36,006 bases of DNA from Myxococcales bacterium (GCA_003170275.1 PNAM01000098.1:75073-111078), one strand, 5' to 3'. Positions 21,739 through 29,027 are shown, numbered from the stretch's first letter. The notes: generated by a model not told the origin, from the letters alone. Made by a program: numbers and translations.

Positions 21739-24048
21739 ATGTCGAACCGACTCGACTACTACTTCCGACAGCGCGTGACCGAGGCGGAGCTCGACCTCGG
21801 GTTCGCCGAGCTCGAGCAGGCGGACCAGAACCAGGCCGCGGACCTCGGCTTCACGGGCGTCCTCGCGAACGCGATCGTCTCTCAGCACGCGCCAGTCGCA
21901 GACCTCACCGTCGACGTCTCCGGACCTGGCGCCGTCCTCGACCAGGCCGGCCAGCGCATCTTCTTCTCTTCGCTGCAGAACGTGAACGTCGCGCAGGACG
22001 ACAACGGCGTCTCCACCGACGTCTCCGGAGCGGGCAAAGAAAAAGTCGTCTCGGTCTTTGTGAGGTTCGACCGGGCGCTCTCGGATCCGCGCGTCGATGG
22101 CAACTCGCTCACCGTCTTCTTCCGCCGCGACGAGAGCTTCAAGTTCATCGTCGTCCAGGGGGCCGAGGCGCCGGCCGGAACCGCTATCCCACCGCCGCTG
22201 CGCTCGGACGCCATCCTGCTCGCGGACGTCACCCGCAGCTTCGCGCAGACGCAGGTGCTCGCCGCGAACATCTCGATTGCGCGGCGGCAGGACGCGTTCG
22301 TGCTGAACGGCTCCCCGCGGTCCATCCGGCGCGGGCGAACCATCGACGTCGTCTCCGACCTCCTCAGCTACTTCAACACCCACGTGAACGGCGTGGGCGA
22401 TCGGCACCCCGCGGCCTCAGTTGACTACGCCGGTGGCGGCAACTGGGCGGACGGCACCACCAACCCGGCGACCACGGTAGAGGCCCAGCTCGACAAGCTG
22501 GTCTCCGACCTCGCCGCGACGAGCGGTGCTCCCAAGGTTGGTGCGGCGGCGAGTGCCGGAGCGCCCAACGCGCTCGCGGCCGGGACGGTGAAGTCCCAGC
22601 TCGATGCCCTGCTCGGGTTCTTGAACGCGCACCTCAACCAGGCGGCTGGAGCCCACGCGGCTTCGGCCATCTCCTACGCGGGCGGAGGCAACTGGGCTGA
22701 CGGTACGACCAACCCAGTGACCACCGTCGAGGCGCAGCTCGACAAGGTCATCTCGGACCTCTCGGCCGCGGGAGGCGCGGACAAGCTCGGCGTCGCGGTC
22801 GCTGGCCTCTGGGCGGACGGGACGGGAATCGCGGCAACCCGCGTCCGGACGGCGCTCGACGAGGTGCTCACCGACTTGGCGGGCGCGGGCGCGGGCACCG
22901 ACGGCATCCAGAAGGTCGGCGCGGCCGGCATCGCCGGTGCTCCCAATGCACTCGGCGCGGGGACCGCCCGCTCGCAGCTGGCTGCCCTTCTCGGAGCGGT
23001 GAACGCCCACATCATCCAGGCCGCGGGCGCGCACGCGGCCTCAGCGGTCAGCTACGCCGCGGGGCCAGCGTGGAAGGACGGCTCCACCAATCCGGCGACC
23101 ACGGTACAGGCGCAGCTCGACAAGCACGTGAACGACCTCATCGCGGATGCTGGGGCGGGACGCCTCGGCATCACCGCGCGGAGTGCCTGGCTCGGCGCTC
23201 GTACGAATCCTGCGGGCATCTCCATCTTCGCGGCGATCGACAAAATCATCACTGATCTGGCGGCGCAGACCGCGGCCGATGACGGCGCGGAGCGCATCGG
23301 CGCGCAGGCCTCCGGCAACCTGCCAGTGGGATCCGTGCGCTCGCAGCTCGACTCGCTCGACGCCACGGCCGTCCGCACCAACGTCGCCAACGTCTTCACC
23401 GCCGCGCAGACGCTCAACGGCGCGGCCGGTGACACGAACGCAGCGCTGCTCACGACGTCCGCGCCCACGGCGCGGAAGCTTCTGTGGGAGTTCGCGATCA
23501 ACGCCAGCTACAAGGGGCGCTTCTACTCGTCGGTGAGCTTCAACGGCGCGTTCGAGTTCACCGTCAATGCGCGCTGGGATGGGGCGAACTGGGTCCGCGA
23601 CTCAGCCAGCAACCCGGGCCTGTTCGCCGAGAAGTGGACGTTCCATAACTACGAGTGGCGCGTGGACGTGAAGACCACCAGCGCTGCCTCCTTCGGAGAT
23701 GGGACCTGGGACGGCTTCTTCAGCGTCGCGTTTCCGTCGGGTGCCCCGAAGAACATCTCGATTGACTCGAACGGCGAGCTCAACACGACGGGCCCGCTCA
23801 CCGGCTACTCGGCGACCGAGGGTGAGTGGGGCAGCACCAACGCCAACATCGGCGGTGGTGCGTCGTTCGCGTCGGGCCGACTTCCGACCACCGCCAGCTC
23901 GATCACGTTCACGGTTAAGTCGTCGGCAGGCACGACCGGATCCCCGTCCGCATTTGCCTCGGATCGGATGGGTGTCGGCTGGTTCTGCGGCACCACAGGG
24001 GCGCTGCCAGCCCTTCGCTACATGTTCCTGACTTTTTCGGCCACGTAG
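21739..24048 (+). CDS. Tail fibre with internal repeats
   Basis: A 769-residue fibre. Residues 1-200 look like the baseplate-attachment part (RLDYYFRQRVTEAELDLGFAELEQADQNQ). From about 223 to 540 there are repeats: a GAHAASA.SYA.GGNWADGTTNP-type block followed by TTVEAQLDK.ISDL, in full or partial form with WADG/WKDG near residues 235, 317, 357 and 445, and a more divergent copy near 484. A second repeat APNAL..GT..SQL.ALL occurs near 274 and 402, with a related one near 530. This gives a trimeric-shaft-like region. The C-terminal 200 residues (Trp- and Ser-rich strands) should form the host-binding tip. Host range is probably set there. Confidence 0.85.
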   Translation: MSNRLDYYFRQRVTEAELDLGFAELEQADQNQAADLGFTGVLANAIVSQHAPVADLTVDVSGPGAVLDQAGQRIFFSSLQNVNVAQDDNGVSTDVSGAGKEKVVSVFVRFDRALSDPRVDGNSLTVFFRRDESFKFIVVQGAEAPAGTAIPPPLRSDAILLADVTRSFAQTQVLAANISIARRQDAFVLNGSPRSIRRGRTIDVVSDLLSYFNTHVNGVGDRHPAASVDYAGGGNWADGTTNPATTVEAQLDKLVSDLAATSGAPKVGAAASAGAPNALAAGTVKSQLDALLGFLNAHLNQAAGAHAASAISYAGGGNWADGTTNPVTTVEAQLDKVISDLSAAGGADKLGVAVAGLWADGTGIAATRVRTALDEVLTDLAGAGAGTDGIQKVGAAGIAGAPNALGAGTARSQLAALLGAVNAHIIQAAGAHAASAVSYAAGPAWKDGSTNPATTVQAQLDKHVNDLIADAGAGRLGITARSAWLGARTNPAGISIFAAIDKIITDLAAQTAADDGAERIGAQASGNLPVGSVRSQLDSLDATAVRTNVANVFTAAQTLNGAAGDTNAALLTTSAPTARKLLWEFAINASYKGRFYSSVSFNGAFEFTVNARWDGANWVRDSASNPGLFAEKWTFHNYEWRVDVKTTSAASFGDGTWDGFFSVAFPSGAPKNISIDSNGELNTTGPLTGYSATEGEWGSTNANIGGGASFASGRLPTTASSITFTVKSSAGTTGSPSAFASDRMGVGWFCGTTGALPALRYMFLTFSAT

Positions 24049-24060
24049 GAGGTTTGCGCG

Positions 24061-24798
24061 ATGCCCATTCTCGAGTTCAGCACGACGACGATCAAACAGG
24101 AGTGTCTTGCCTGCGGAAGTATCCACACGATTCCGCTCAAGCAGGGCACCTCCAAGTCGAAGAAGGAACCCTACGCGCTCGCGGACGGCGACACGCTCGA
24201 ACTCAAGGTCGACGGTCAGGCGACGCCGCAGGTCATCACCTTCTCGGCAGACGACTTCGTCAACATCGGAGCAGCGACCGCCGCGGAGGTTGCGGCAAAG
24301 ATCAATGCGAGCCTGACGGGCGCCGCCGCAGACGTCGATGGCAGCGCGGTCAGGATCGTTAGCGCCTCGACGGCGAAGGGTGCAACCAGCGTCGAGGTCA
24401 GCGGTGGAACGGCGCGCGGGAAGCTGGGCTTCGACGGTCGCAAGTATGGACCGCGGGTGCTGGGCGTAACGCTCGGTAACGGCCCGAACAAGCACACCGC
24501 GCCGGACACTATTGACCTGCCTCATTGTCCCGATTGCGGCGCCAAGGAGTGCCTGGTCCGCACCTGGGACACCGTCGATCCCGACCACGCCGACACGCTG
24601 CACGGGAAGCACCGGAAGGTCGTGAATGCCCTCGCCCAGCACCTCAAGACCCACGGCTACAGCGACGCCGACGCGAAGGCCACGCACGACGCCGAGACGG
24701 CGGCACCGTCGGATATCGACACCGCCGCGCTGACGGGCCCGAACCGCTCACTGTCGTCGGCTCGCGGAGTGCCTCGCACGCGCCGAGGGGAGACGTAG
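24061..24798 (+). CDS. Protein with two Cys pairs and a beta-alpha core, phage tail region
   Basis: A 245-residue protein. C15-C18 near the N-terminus and C156-C159 plus C164 could make a zinc site that brings the ends together. Between them (about 38-121) a segment ADGDTLELKVDGQATPQVITF... TAAEVAAKINASLTG...GTARGKLGF resembles a domain seen in phage tail and flagellar structural proteins. The C-terminus is His-rich around HCPDCG and DTLHGKHRKVV, then disordered. It sits between the fibre and the lysis genes. A fibre-assembly or structural role is possible; not proven. Confidence 0.55.
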   Translation: MPILEFSTTTIKQECLACGSIHTIPLKQGTSKSKKEPYALADGDTLELKVDGQATPQVITFSADDFVNIGAATAAEVAAKINASLTGAAADVDGSAVRIVSASTAKGATSVEVSGGTARGKLGFDGRKYGPRVLGVTLGNGPNKHTAPDTIDLPHCPDCGAKECLVRTWDTVDPDHADTLHGKHRKVVNALAQHLKTHGYSDADAKATHDAETAAPSDIDTAALTGPNRSLSSARGVPRTRRGET

Positions 24799-24800
24799 TC

Positions 24801-25046
24801 ATGGACGCGATCACCGGGCTCATGGAAGCGCTCAAGGCCGGCGGGCCCTACGCCATGGCAGCCATCTTCATTCTCGGTTGGTGGCTCGAGCGCAAGGACC
24901 GACAGGAGAAGGAGACGCACCTGCGCGCGGTCTACGAGAAGACCGTGGTGCTGGCCGTCGAGACCAAGGTCACCGTCGAGAAGATGCAGGGCGCGGTGAC
25001 CGCGCTGACGGACGCGATCCGTTCGGTGAACGGGAGGCTGCGATGA
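24801..25046 (+). CDS. Holin-like protein (BhlA/UviB type)
   Basis: An 81-residue protein. Residues about 13-30 form one membrane span (GGPYAMAAIFILGWWL), followed by a charged helix (ERKDRQEKETHLRAVYEKTVVLAVETKV), the arrangement of BhlA/UviB-type holin-like proteins. Such proteins help form lesions that release endolysin. The next gene starts four bases before the end of this one (ATGA), so they are coupled. Confidence 0.65.
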   Translation: MDAITGLMEALKAGGPYAMAAIFILGWWLERKDRQEKETHLRAVYEKTVVLAVETKVTVEKMQGAVTALTDAIRSVNGRLR

Positions 25047-25369
25047 AGCACGCACAGACAGATGACCGCGTCGGCGATCTCCTCGAGGGGACGGGCGTCG
25101 TGACCCACGAGCAGCTCACCGACGCGGTGGCGAAGCAGAGGGCCGGTGACGCGCGCCCGCTGGGCGTTCTCCTGGTCGAGCTCGGCTACGCCACTTCGCA
25201 CGACGTCGAGCTCGCGTTGATGCGCCAGCAGGCGCGGCGCGGCCGGCTCAGGCACGACGAGGGGATGCGGATGCTCGACGAGGCGCACGAGAGCACGCAG
25301 CGGGCCGGGAGTTGCTTCGACGAGCTCGCGTCGGCCGCGGCGGAACTCGACAAGGGAGAACACCGATGA
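25043..25369 (+). CDS. Stand-alone MshEN/GspE-N-like domain protein
   Basis: A 108-residue protein. Residues about 8-60 match the N-terminal domain of GspE/PilB-type ATPases: RVGDLLEGTGVVTHEQLTDAVAKQRAGDARPLGVLLVELGYATSHDVELALMRQ, with the family's repeated 'LGxLLvexGxxtxxqLxxAlxxQ'. In type II secretion and in some cyclic-di-GMP receptors this domain binds partner proteins or c-di-GMP. Here it is free-standing within a phage lysis cassette, overlapping both the holin-like gene and the amidase by four bases. The c-di-GMP binding residues cannot be judged with certainty. Function unknown. Confidence 0.65.
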   Translation: MKHAQTDDRVGDLLEGTGVVTHEQLTDAVAKQRAGDARPLGVLLVELGYATSHDVELALMRQQARRGRLRHDEGMRMLDEAHESTQRAGSCFDELASAAAELDKGEHR

Positions 25370-26106
25370 AGATCGACGACAAGGGCTGGCTGGTTTCCGA
25401 GGACGGCGATCCCGTCCTCAAGCAGTACCCCACGGTGCGGACCTACGAGCTCGCCGCTCCGGCGCCGCTCGGCATCGTCTGGCACTACACCGCGGGTCGC
25501 GGCGGGCCGAGCTTCGCCGAGGCACTGGCTCGAAGGGCGCAGACGTTCCGGCGCGGCGTCGATCGGCCGGCATCGTGGCACGTGCTCGTCGCGAAAGACG
25601 GCGCCATCTACCAGAGCGCGCCGTTTACCGTCGGGACCTGGCACGTCGGGCGGCCCGGCGTCATTGCGGGTCGGCGCTTCGACAACATCAACCACGCGAC
25701 CGTCGGGTGCGAGCTCGAGAACGCCGGCCGCCTCCGGAAGCTCGGCGATCGCGTCTACTGCTGGCCCTACTACGTGAACCCGGAGGCGCCCGAATACGAG
25801 CGCCGTCCGGACCCGCACTACGCGCTCGAGCTCGAGCGCGCCGTCGTCACGAACGAGGGGCTGTTCGACGCGTTCACCGCGACGCAGGAGGCGTCGGCCA
25901 CCGTGCTGTTGCGCGCGCTCGCCTCGCGGTTCGGCTGGACGCGCGAGGTCAGCGCCTACGGGCACGTCGACTTCGATTCGCCGCGCAAGGAGGACCCGGG
26001 CCCCATCTGGAAGCAGACCGTCCTTCCGCGCGTGCTCGACAAGGTCTTTGGCGGTGGCGCGGTCGCCTCCGCATCAAACCCCGGCGCTGCCGGACAAGGA
26101 GGATAA
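25366..26106 (+). CDS. N-acetylmuramoyl-L-alanine amidase (endolysin)
   Basis: A 246-residue endolysin of the Amidase_2 / PGRP family, cutting the bond between MurNAc and L-Ala in peptidoglycan to release phage. Seen: VWHYTAG with zinc ligand His40, NHATVGCELEN (about 109-119), then YGHVDFDSPRKEDPGP with His200 and Asp210 as the remaining likely ligands and Lys208 in the catalytic position. No signal peptide, so release depends on the neighbouring holins. The last 20 residues are Gly/Ala-rich. The stop is two bases before the following GTG. Confidence 0.9.
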   Translation: MKIDDKGWLVSEDGDPVLKQYPTVRTYELAAPAPLGIVWHYTAGRGGPSFAEALARRAQTFRRGVDRPASWHVLVAKDGAIYQSAPFTVGTWHVGRPGVIAGRRFDNINHATVGCELENAGRLRKLGDRVYCWPYYVNPEAPEYERRPDPHYALELERAVVTNEGLFDAFTATQEASATVLLRALASRFGWTREVSAYGHVDFDSPRKEDPGPIWKQTVLPRVLDKVFGGGAVASASNPGAAGQGG

Positions 26107-26108
26107 CC

Positions 26109-26564
26109 GTGGACGCGAACACTGTTGGATGGAAGGTCTTTCAGCTTCTCTCGCCGGTGCTGCTGGCCGGACTGAGCTGGCTGTCGGTGAAGGCCGCGCA
26201 GCTCATCTCGGCCAAGGTGAAGAACGAGTATCTGAAGGGCGTGATGGTTCGCCTCGACGACGCCGTCTTCGCCGCCGTGCGCGAGGTGCAGCAGGTGACC
26301 GTGGACAGCCTGAAGGCGGCGAGCGCTGACGGACAGCTCACACCGGACGAGCGCGCAAAGGTGAAGCAGGCGGCGATCGACACCATCAAGTCGCACCTCG
26401 GCGCGAAGGGCATTGCCGAGGTGGCGAATATCCTCGGGCTCGAGAATGGCGCGATCGAGAAGCTCCTCTCGACGCGTGTCGAGGCCGCGGTGCACGACCT
26501 CAAGTCGGCACGCTCCGCGTCGGGGCCCGGAACGGCGGGCGACGCGGTCCCTTTCGCGGCGTAA
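26109..26564 (+). CDS. Holin, LLH-type
   Basis: A 151-residue protein with a single membrane span near the N-terminus (about residues 10-27, LLSPVLLAGLSWLSVKAA), followed by helices with a regular Glu/Lys pattern (KNEYLKGVMVRLDDAVFAAVREVQQVTVD) and a DGQLTPDERAKVKQAAIDTIKSHLG block, as in phage LL-H-type holins. GTG 26109 lies two bases after the amidase stop. Together with the gene at 24801 the endolysin is flanked by two holin-like proteins, so one may act as an antiholin or accessory. Confidence 0.75.
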   Translation: MDANTVGWKVFQLLSPVLLAGLSWLSVKAAQLISAKVKNEYLKGVMVRLDDAVFAAVREVQQVTVDSLKAASADGQLTPDERAKVKQAAIDTIKSHLGAKGIAEVANILGLENGAIEKLLSTRVEAAVHDLKSARSASGPGTAGDAVPFAA

Positions 26565-26785
26565 GCGACGCGCTCGACCTCGCCGGCTCGCTTACGCCCG
26601 GTCACGGGCGGGTAGACCTCTTCGCCACGGCGGACCAGCGGTTCGTCGGGGGAGGATTGGATTACAGCCACCGGCTGACGCCGGCGATGTCGGCGTTCGC
26701 CCGCGGCTGGGCGGGCTGGCAGAACGAGCCCGGTGGCTGGCGCACCGATGTCGGGGCCATGGGCGGGCTGCGATGGCAGTGGTAG
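26522..26785 (+). pseudogene. Orphan C-terminal reading frame after the holin
   Basis: In the -1 frame relative to the holin, starting inside its last codons, there is an open stretch of about 87 residues with protein-like content: LDLAGSLTPGHGRVDLFATADQRFVGGGLDYSHRLT, AFARGWAGWQNEPGGW and a final GGLRWQW before TAG 26783. No suitable start codon lies near its beginning. It may be the last part of a lost beta-barrel-like gene, or a -1 frameshift extension of the holin. Alternating strands and aromatic residues make chance less likely, but it is not proven. Confidence 0.4.
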
Positions 26786-26789
26786 ACGT

Positions 26790-27251
26790 TCAGCGCGCGG
26801 GGGTCCGGGTCTTCGCAAGCGTCTCGAACTCGCGGGCTTGCTCACGCAGACGGCGCTGGTACTTCGGCGGGAGCTTCCGGTAGCTCCCGAGGAGCTCGGT
26901 TTCTGCGGCGGTGACGCGGTCGCCGGTGGCCTGCCGCGCGGCTCCATTCGGGACCACTACTCGCTCAGCCTCGCCCGTGACGAACCGGAAGAACGCATCG
27001 CGCGGCAGCTCGAGGACGTCCGCCCAGGCGTAGGCGCGCTTCGCGGGGAGGCCCTCGATGCCGACCTCGATGTTGCTGACGGCGTTGCGGGACTTGTAGC
27101 CGAGCACGCGGATGATGTCGCCCTGGGAGAGCCCCAGCTCCTCGCGGCGCTTGGCGACGAACGCGCCGACCCGTTTCCAGAGACCCGTCCGCTCGCGCTC
27201 TGTCCGGCGCTTCCGGGCACCACGTGTGGAACTTCCGGGCATCCCGTCCAT
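26790..27251 (-). CDS. XRE-family (HTH) repressor
   Basis: A 153-residue regulator on the - strand, opposite to all phage structural genes. The helix-turn-helix is RREELGLSQGDIIRVLGYKSRNAVSNIEVG (about residues 35-64). Residues after it (LPAKRAYAWADVLELPRDAFFRFVTGE) form the usual second half of the XRE fold; the C-terminus is a charged helix. No autocleavage domain is present. ATG 27251 (minus strand) is chosen because GGAAG lies upstream and a longer reading is low complexity; ATG 27242 is an alternative. The start overlaps ATATGGA, an arm of the E1/E2 palindrome. It is a plausible lysogeny repressor of the tail promoters (inference). Confidence 0.8.
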   Translation of the reverse strand: MDGMPGSSTRGARKRRTERERTGLWKRVGAFVAKRREELGLSQGDIIRVLGYKSRNAVSNIEVGIEGLPAKRAYAWADVLELPRDAFFRFVTGEAERVVVPNGAARQATGDRVTAAETELLGSYRKLPPKYQRRLREQAREFETLAKTRTPAR

Positions 27252-27409
27252 ATTCGTTTGCTTCCGCTTCCAGAGCAAGGCCGCAACTCCGCGGATCCTT
27301 GGGGGGAAGCTCCAAGCACCCGTAATCGCTCGTCTTTGCCTTGCCTTCACGCGCAGAGAACGCCCTCATGTCCGTAGGCGCAAGAGAGCGCCGAGAAGGA
27401 GAACGCGAG
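27252..27409. promoter_or_regulatory. Divergent region between repressor and accessory genes
   Basis: This 158-base gap must hold promoters for the repressor (-) and the small accessory genes (+). CTTGG and CCAAG (27298-27302 and 27312-27316) form a short inverted repeat. No convincing -35/-10 pair is seen, so promoter positions are uncertain. Confidence 0.35.
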
Positions 27410-27610
27410 ATGGCGAAGCAGGCGAAGGAGTTCTTGGCGGCCCTGAATCAGAACGTGGACGCCTGGTACGCGGGGCGGATCGACCACGAGAAGTTCAGCG
27501 CGCAGCAGCGAACGACCTGGGACGCGATCCGCGGCGCCGGGCACGCGGTCGAGGAGCTGGTGCTGCGCGCGCTCCGCGACCAACTACCGCCCGTGAAGCG
27601 GGCGTTCTGA
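27410..27610 (+). CDS. Small accessory protein, 66 residues
   Basis: ATG 27410 follows a strong GAGAAGGAGAAC site. The protein (starts MAKQAKEFLAALNQNVDAWYAG) is helical throughout, with DHEKFSAQQRTTWDAIRGAG and VEELVLRALRDQL. No family is recognised. It is the first of a run of small co-directional genes at the phage end, where accessory or anti-defence proteins often lie. An in-frame ATG at 27368 would add fourteen residues but has a poorer ribosome site. Confidence 0.6.
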   Translation: MAKQAKEFLAALNQNVDAWYAGRIDHEKFSAQQRTTWDAIRGAGHAVEELVLRALRDQLPPVKRAF

Positions 27611-27622
27611 AGGAGGAGATCC

Positions 27623-27979
27623 ATGGCGACCGAAAGCAAGACCAAGACAACGAAGGCCAAGGGTGGTGGCGCGAATGCGCCGCGGTTCCACAACCAGCTG
27701 TATCGCGCCGAGGTCGGGCGAACGCCCGCGGGGAGCCCGATTCTCAATCTCACGGCGACCAATCCCACTGGTCGCTACGCGCAGCACCGGCAGCTGGCCG
27801 CGTTCATCTACGAGCTCGCCGCAGAGATGGAGCGCCGGAGCGACGACCTCGGAGCGCGGTGGGTCATCTCGCCGGAGGCAACGAACGCGCGCGTGGTCAT
27901 CGAGCTTGCCAGCGATCACGAGACCACGCTCGCGGACGAGTTCGTCGCGAGGGTCATCGCAGACAACGACCTGGCCTGA
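27623..27979 (+). CDS. Accessory protein, 118 residues
   Basis: A protein with a basic, low-complexity N-terminus (residues 1-17, KTKTTKAKGGG) and a folded remainder: a strand pair around YRAEVGRTPAGSPILNL, a long helix AQHRQLAAFIYELAAEMERRSDDLG, then WVISPEATNARVVIELASD and a C-terminal helix. No recognised family. A strong AAGGAGGAG site precedes the start, and it lies twelve bases after the preceding gene. Confidence 0.6.
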   Translation: MATESKTKTTKAKGGGANAPRFHNQLYRAEVGRTPAGSPILNLTATNPTGRYAQHRQLAAFIYELAAEMERRSDDLGARWVISPEATNARVVIELASDHETTLADEFVARVIADNDLA

Positions 27980-27994
27980 GGAGGAGCGGAAGCC

Positions 27995-28357
27995 ATGAAC
28001 GACGACATGCAGATGAAGGGCACGGCGGTGATCTTGGGACCCAACGTCGAGGCGCACGACGACCCGTCGCGGGTCATCGGACGGCGGACGACCTACCACG
28101 GCGATGAGCACCCGTACCTGCGCGGCTACGACGTCGTCATCGTCGCGGTGCTCAAGGGCGCGCTCCGCGTCGAGGAGTACAGCCACCTGACTACGGAAGA
28201 AGAGGTTCGCAGCGCCGGCGGTGTGAGCGACGACGACCGCATCGAAGTGGCGCCCTTCCTTCCTGAAGAGGGGCGCATCTCGTTCGTGACAAGCGATCCG
28301 CGGGCGATCGACTTGGAAGTGTTCCGCCACCTGGCCCGGGGTGGCACCAACCAGTAA
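27995..28357 (+). CDS. Accessory protein, 120 residues
   Basis: A protein of 120 residues with GAGGAG upstream. It is acidic and beta-rich: GTAVILGPNVEAHD, RRTTYHGDEHPYLRGYDVVIVAVLKGALRVEEY, then a loop rich in Glu and Asp (TTEEEVRSAGGVSDDDRIEVAPF) and ISFVTSDPRAIDLEVFRHL. No known family recognised. It is clearly translated as part of the accessory run; function unknown. Confidence 0.6.
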   Translation: MNDDMQMKGTAVILGPNVEAHDDPSRVIGRRTTYHGDEHPYLRGYDVVIVAVLKGALRVEEYSHLTTEEEVRSAGGVSDDDRIEVAPFLPEEGRISFVTSDPRAIDLEVFRHLARGGTNQ

Positions 28358-28371
28358 CCAAGGAGAAGACC

Positions 28372-28944
28372 ATGTCCAAGAAGCAGACCGAAAAGAAGAC
28401 GATGCCGAAGAAGACCGAAGCGAAGGACAAGACGACTGCGCGGAAGGCTCCGAAGGCGCCGGCGCAGGCGAAGAAGGCTGCGCCGGTCACCTCCGCGCCC
28501 GAGGCGGCGGCGAAGCCCACCGATGGCGCGCACGTCACGCCGGCGGCGCCGACCACGCCGGACCCGCGGCTGCCGGCACCGGGGACGGTGCTCCAGAAGC
28601 GCGACCGCCACGGCGCGGTTCGCTGCGAATGCACCGTCGAAGAGGGCGGCATCCGGTACGCGGACAAGGTGTACCGGTCGCTCTCGTCCGCTGCGATGGC
28701 GGCGGCGAAGGACCTGGGGCTTACCAATAAGACCCAGAACGGGTTCACGTTCTGGGGCCTCAGCAAGCCGCCGCGCCGCCCGAGCGATCCGCTGGCCGCG
28801 CTCGACCGCGCGTGGGAGCGCTACCACGGCAACGTCGAGGCGCTCGTGAAGGAGGGCGTCACCGACGAGAACCGGAGCAAGGTCGGCGCCGCCATCCGCA
28901 AGCACGTGGAGGTGATCGAGAGCCTGCGCGAGAAGGTGGCGTGA
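28372..28944 (+). CDS. Histone-H1-like tail fused to RAMA/DUF4357-like domain
   Basis: A 190-residue protein. Residues 1-60 are disordered, rich in Lys, Ala and Pro, as in histone H1-type tails. Residues about 71-130 match a RAMA/DUF4357-like fold: GTVLQKRDRHGAVRCECTVEEGGIRYADKVYRSLSSAAMAAAKDLGLTN...NGFTFWGL, with the typical 'YRSLSSAA' and 'GFTFWGL'. RAMA domains are linked to restriction-modification and recognition of modified DNA in other proteins. Residues 140-190 are helical. A DNA-binding or anti-restriction role is possible (inference). Sixteen bases lie between the preceding stop and this ATG, with AAGGAG. Confidence 0.75.
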   Translation: MSKKQTEKKTMPKKTEAKDKTTARKAPKAPAQAKKAAPVTSAPEAAAKPTDGAHVTPAAPTTPDPRLPAPGTVLQKRDRHGAVRCECTVEEGGIRYADKVYRSLSSAAMAAAKDLGLTNKTQNGFTFWGLSKPPRRPSDPLAALDRAWERYHGNVEALVKEGVTDENRSKVGAAIRKHVEVIESLREKVA

Positions 28945-29027
28945 TGGAGGTGGCACGGGTGGCTGGCGCTTCGTCGGCGCCAGCCACCCGATCGCCGGCG
29001 CTCACGGTGGACACGAGGTTGCCGTGA
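28944..29027 (+). CDS. Tiny ORF containing a strong hairpin
   Basis: ATG 28944 overlaps the previous stop (TGATG) and encodes 27 residues ending at TGA 29025-29027, which overlaps the GTG of the next ORF. Its body is mainly a 14-bp perfect inverted repeat (28956-28990). It may serve to couple translation or may be no gene at all; the hairpin is probably the real element. Confidence 0.3.
   Translation: MEVARVAGASSAPATRSPALTVDTRLP
28956..28990 (+). terminator. 14-bp perfect hairpin between accessory genes
   Basis: CGGGTGGCTGGCGC (28956-28969) and GCGCCAGCCACCCG (28977-28990) form a perfect stem of 14 bp with a 7-base loop, twelve bases after the RAMA-like gene. There is no T-run, so this is not a textbook intrinsic terminator; it could be an mRNA-stabilising or processing structure, or a protein binding site. 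Confidence 0.55.

Noticed and set aside
22400..23360. CRISPR-like array suggested by regular repeats
   Set aside because: The repeats are in frame, protein-coding, imperfect and lie within the fibre gene.
23644..23657. GGACGTTCCATA-like sequence resembling the E1/E2 operator
   Set aside because: It lies within the fibre coding sequence, has no palindrome and no promoter boxes.
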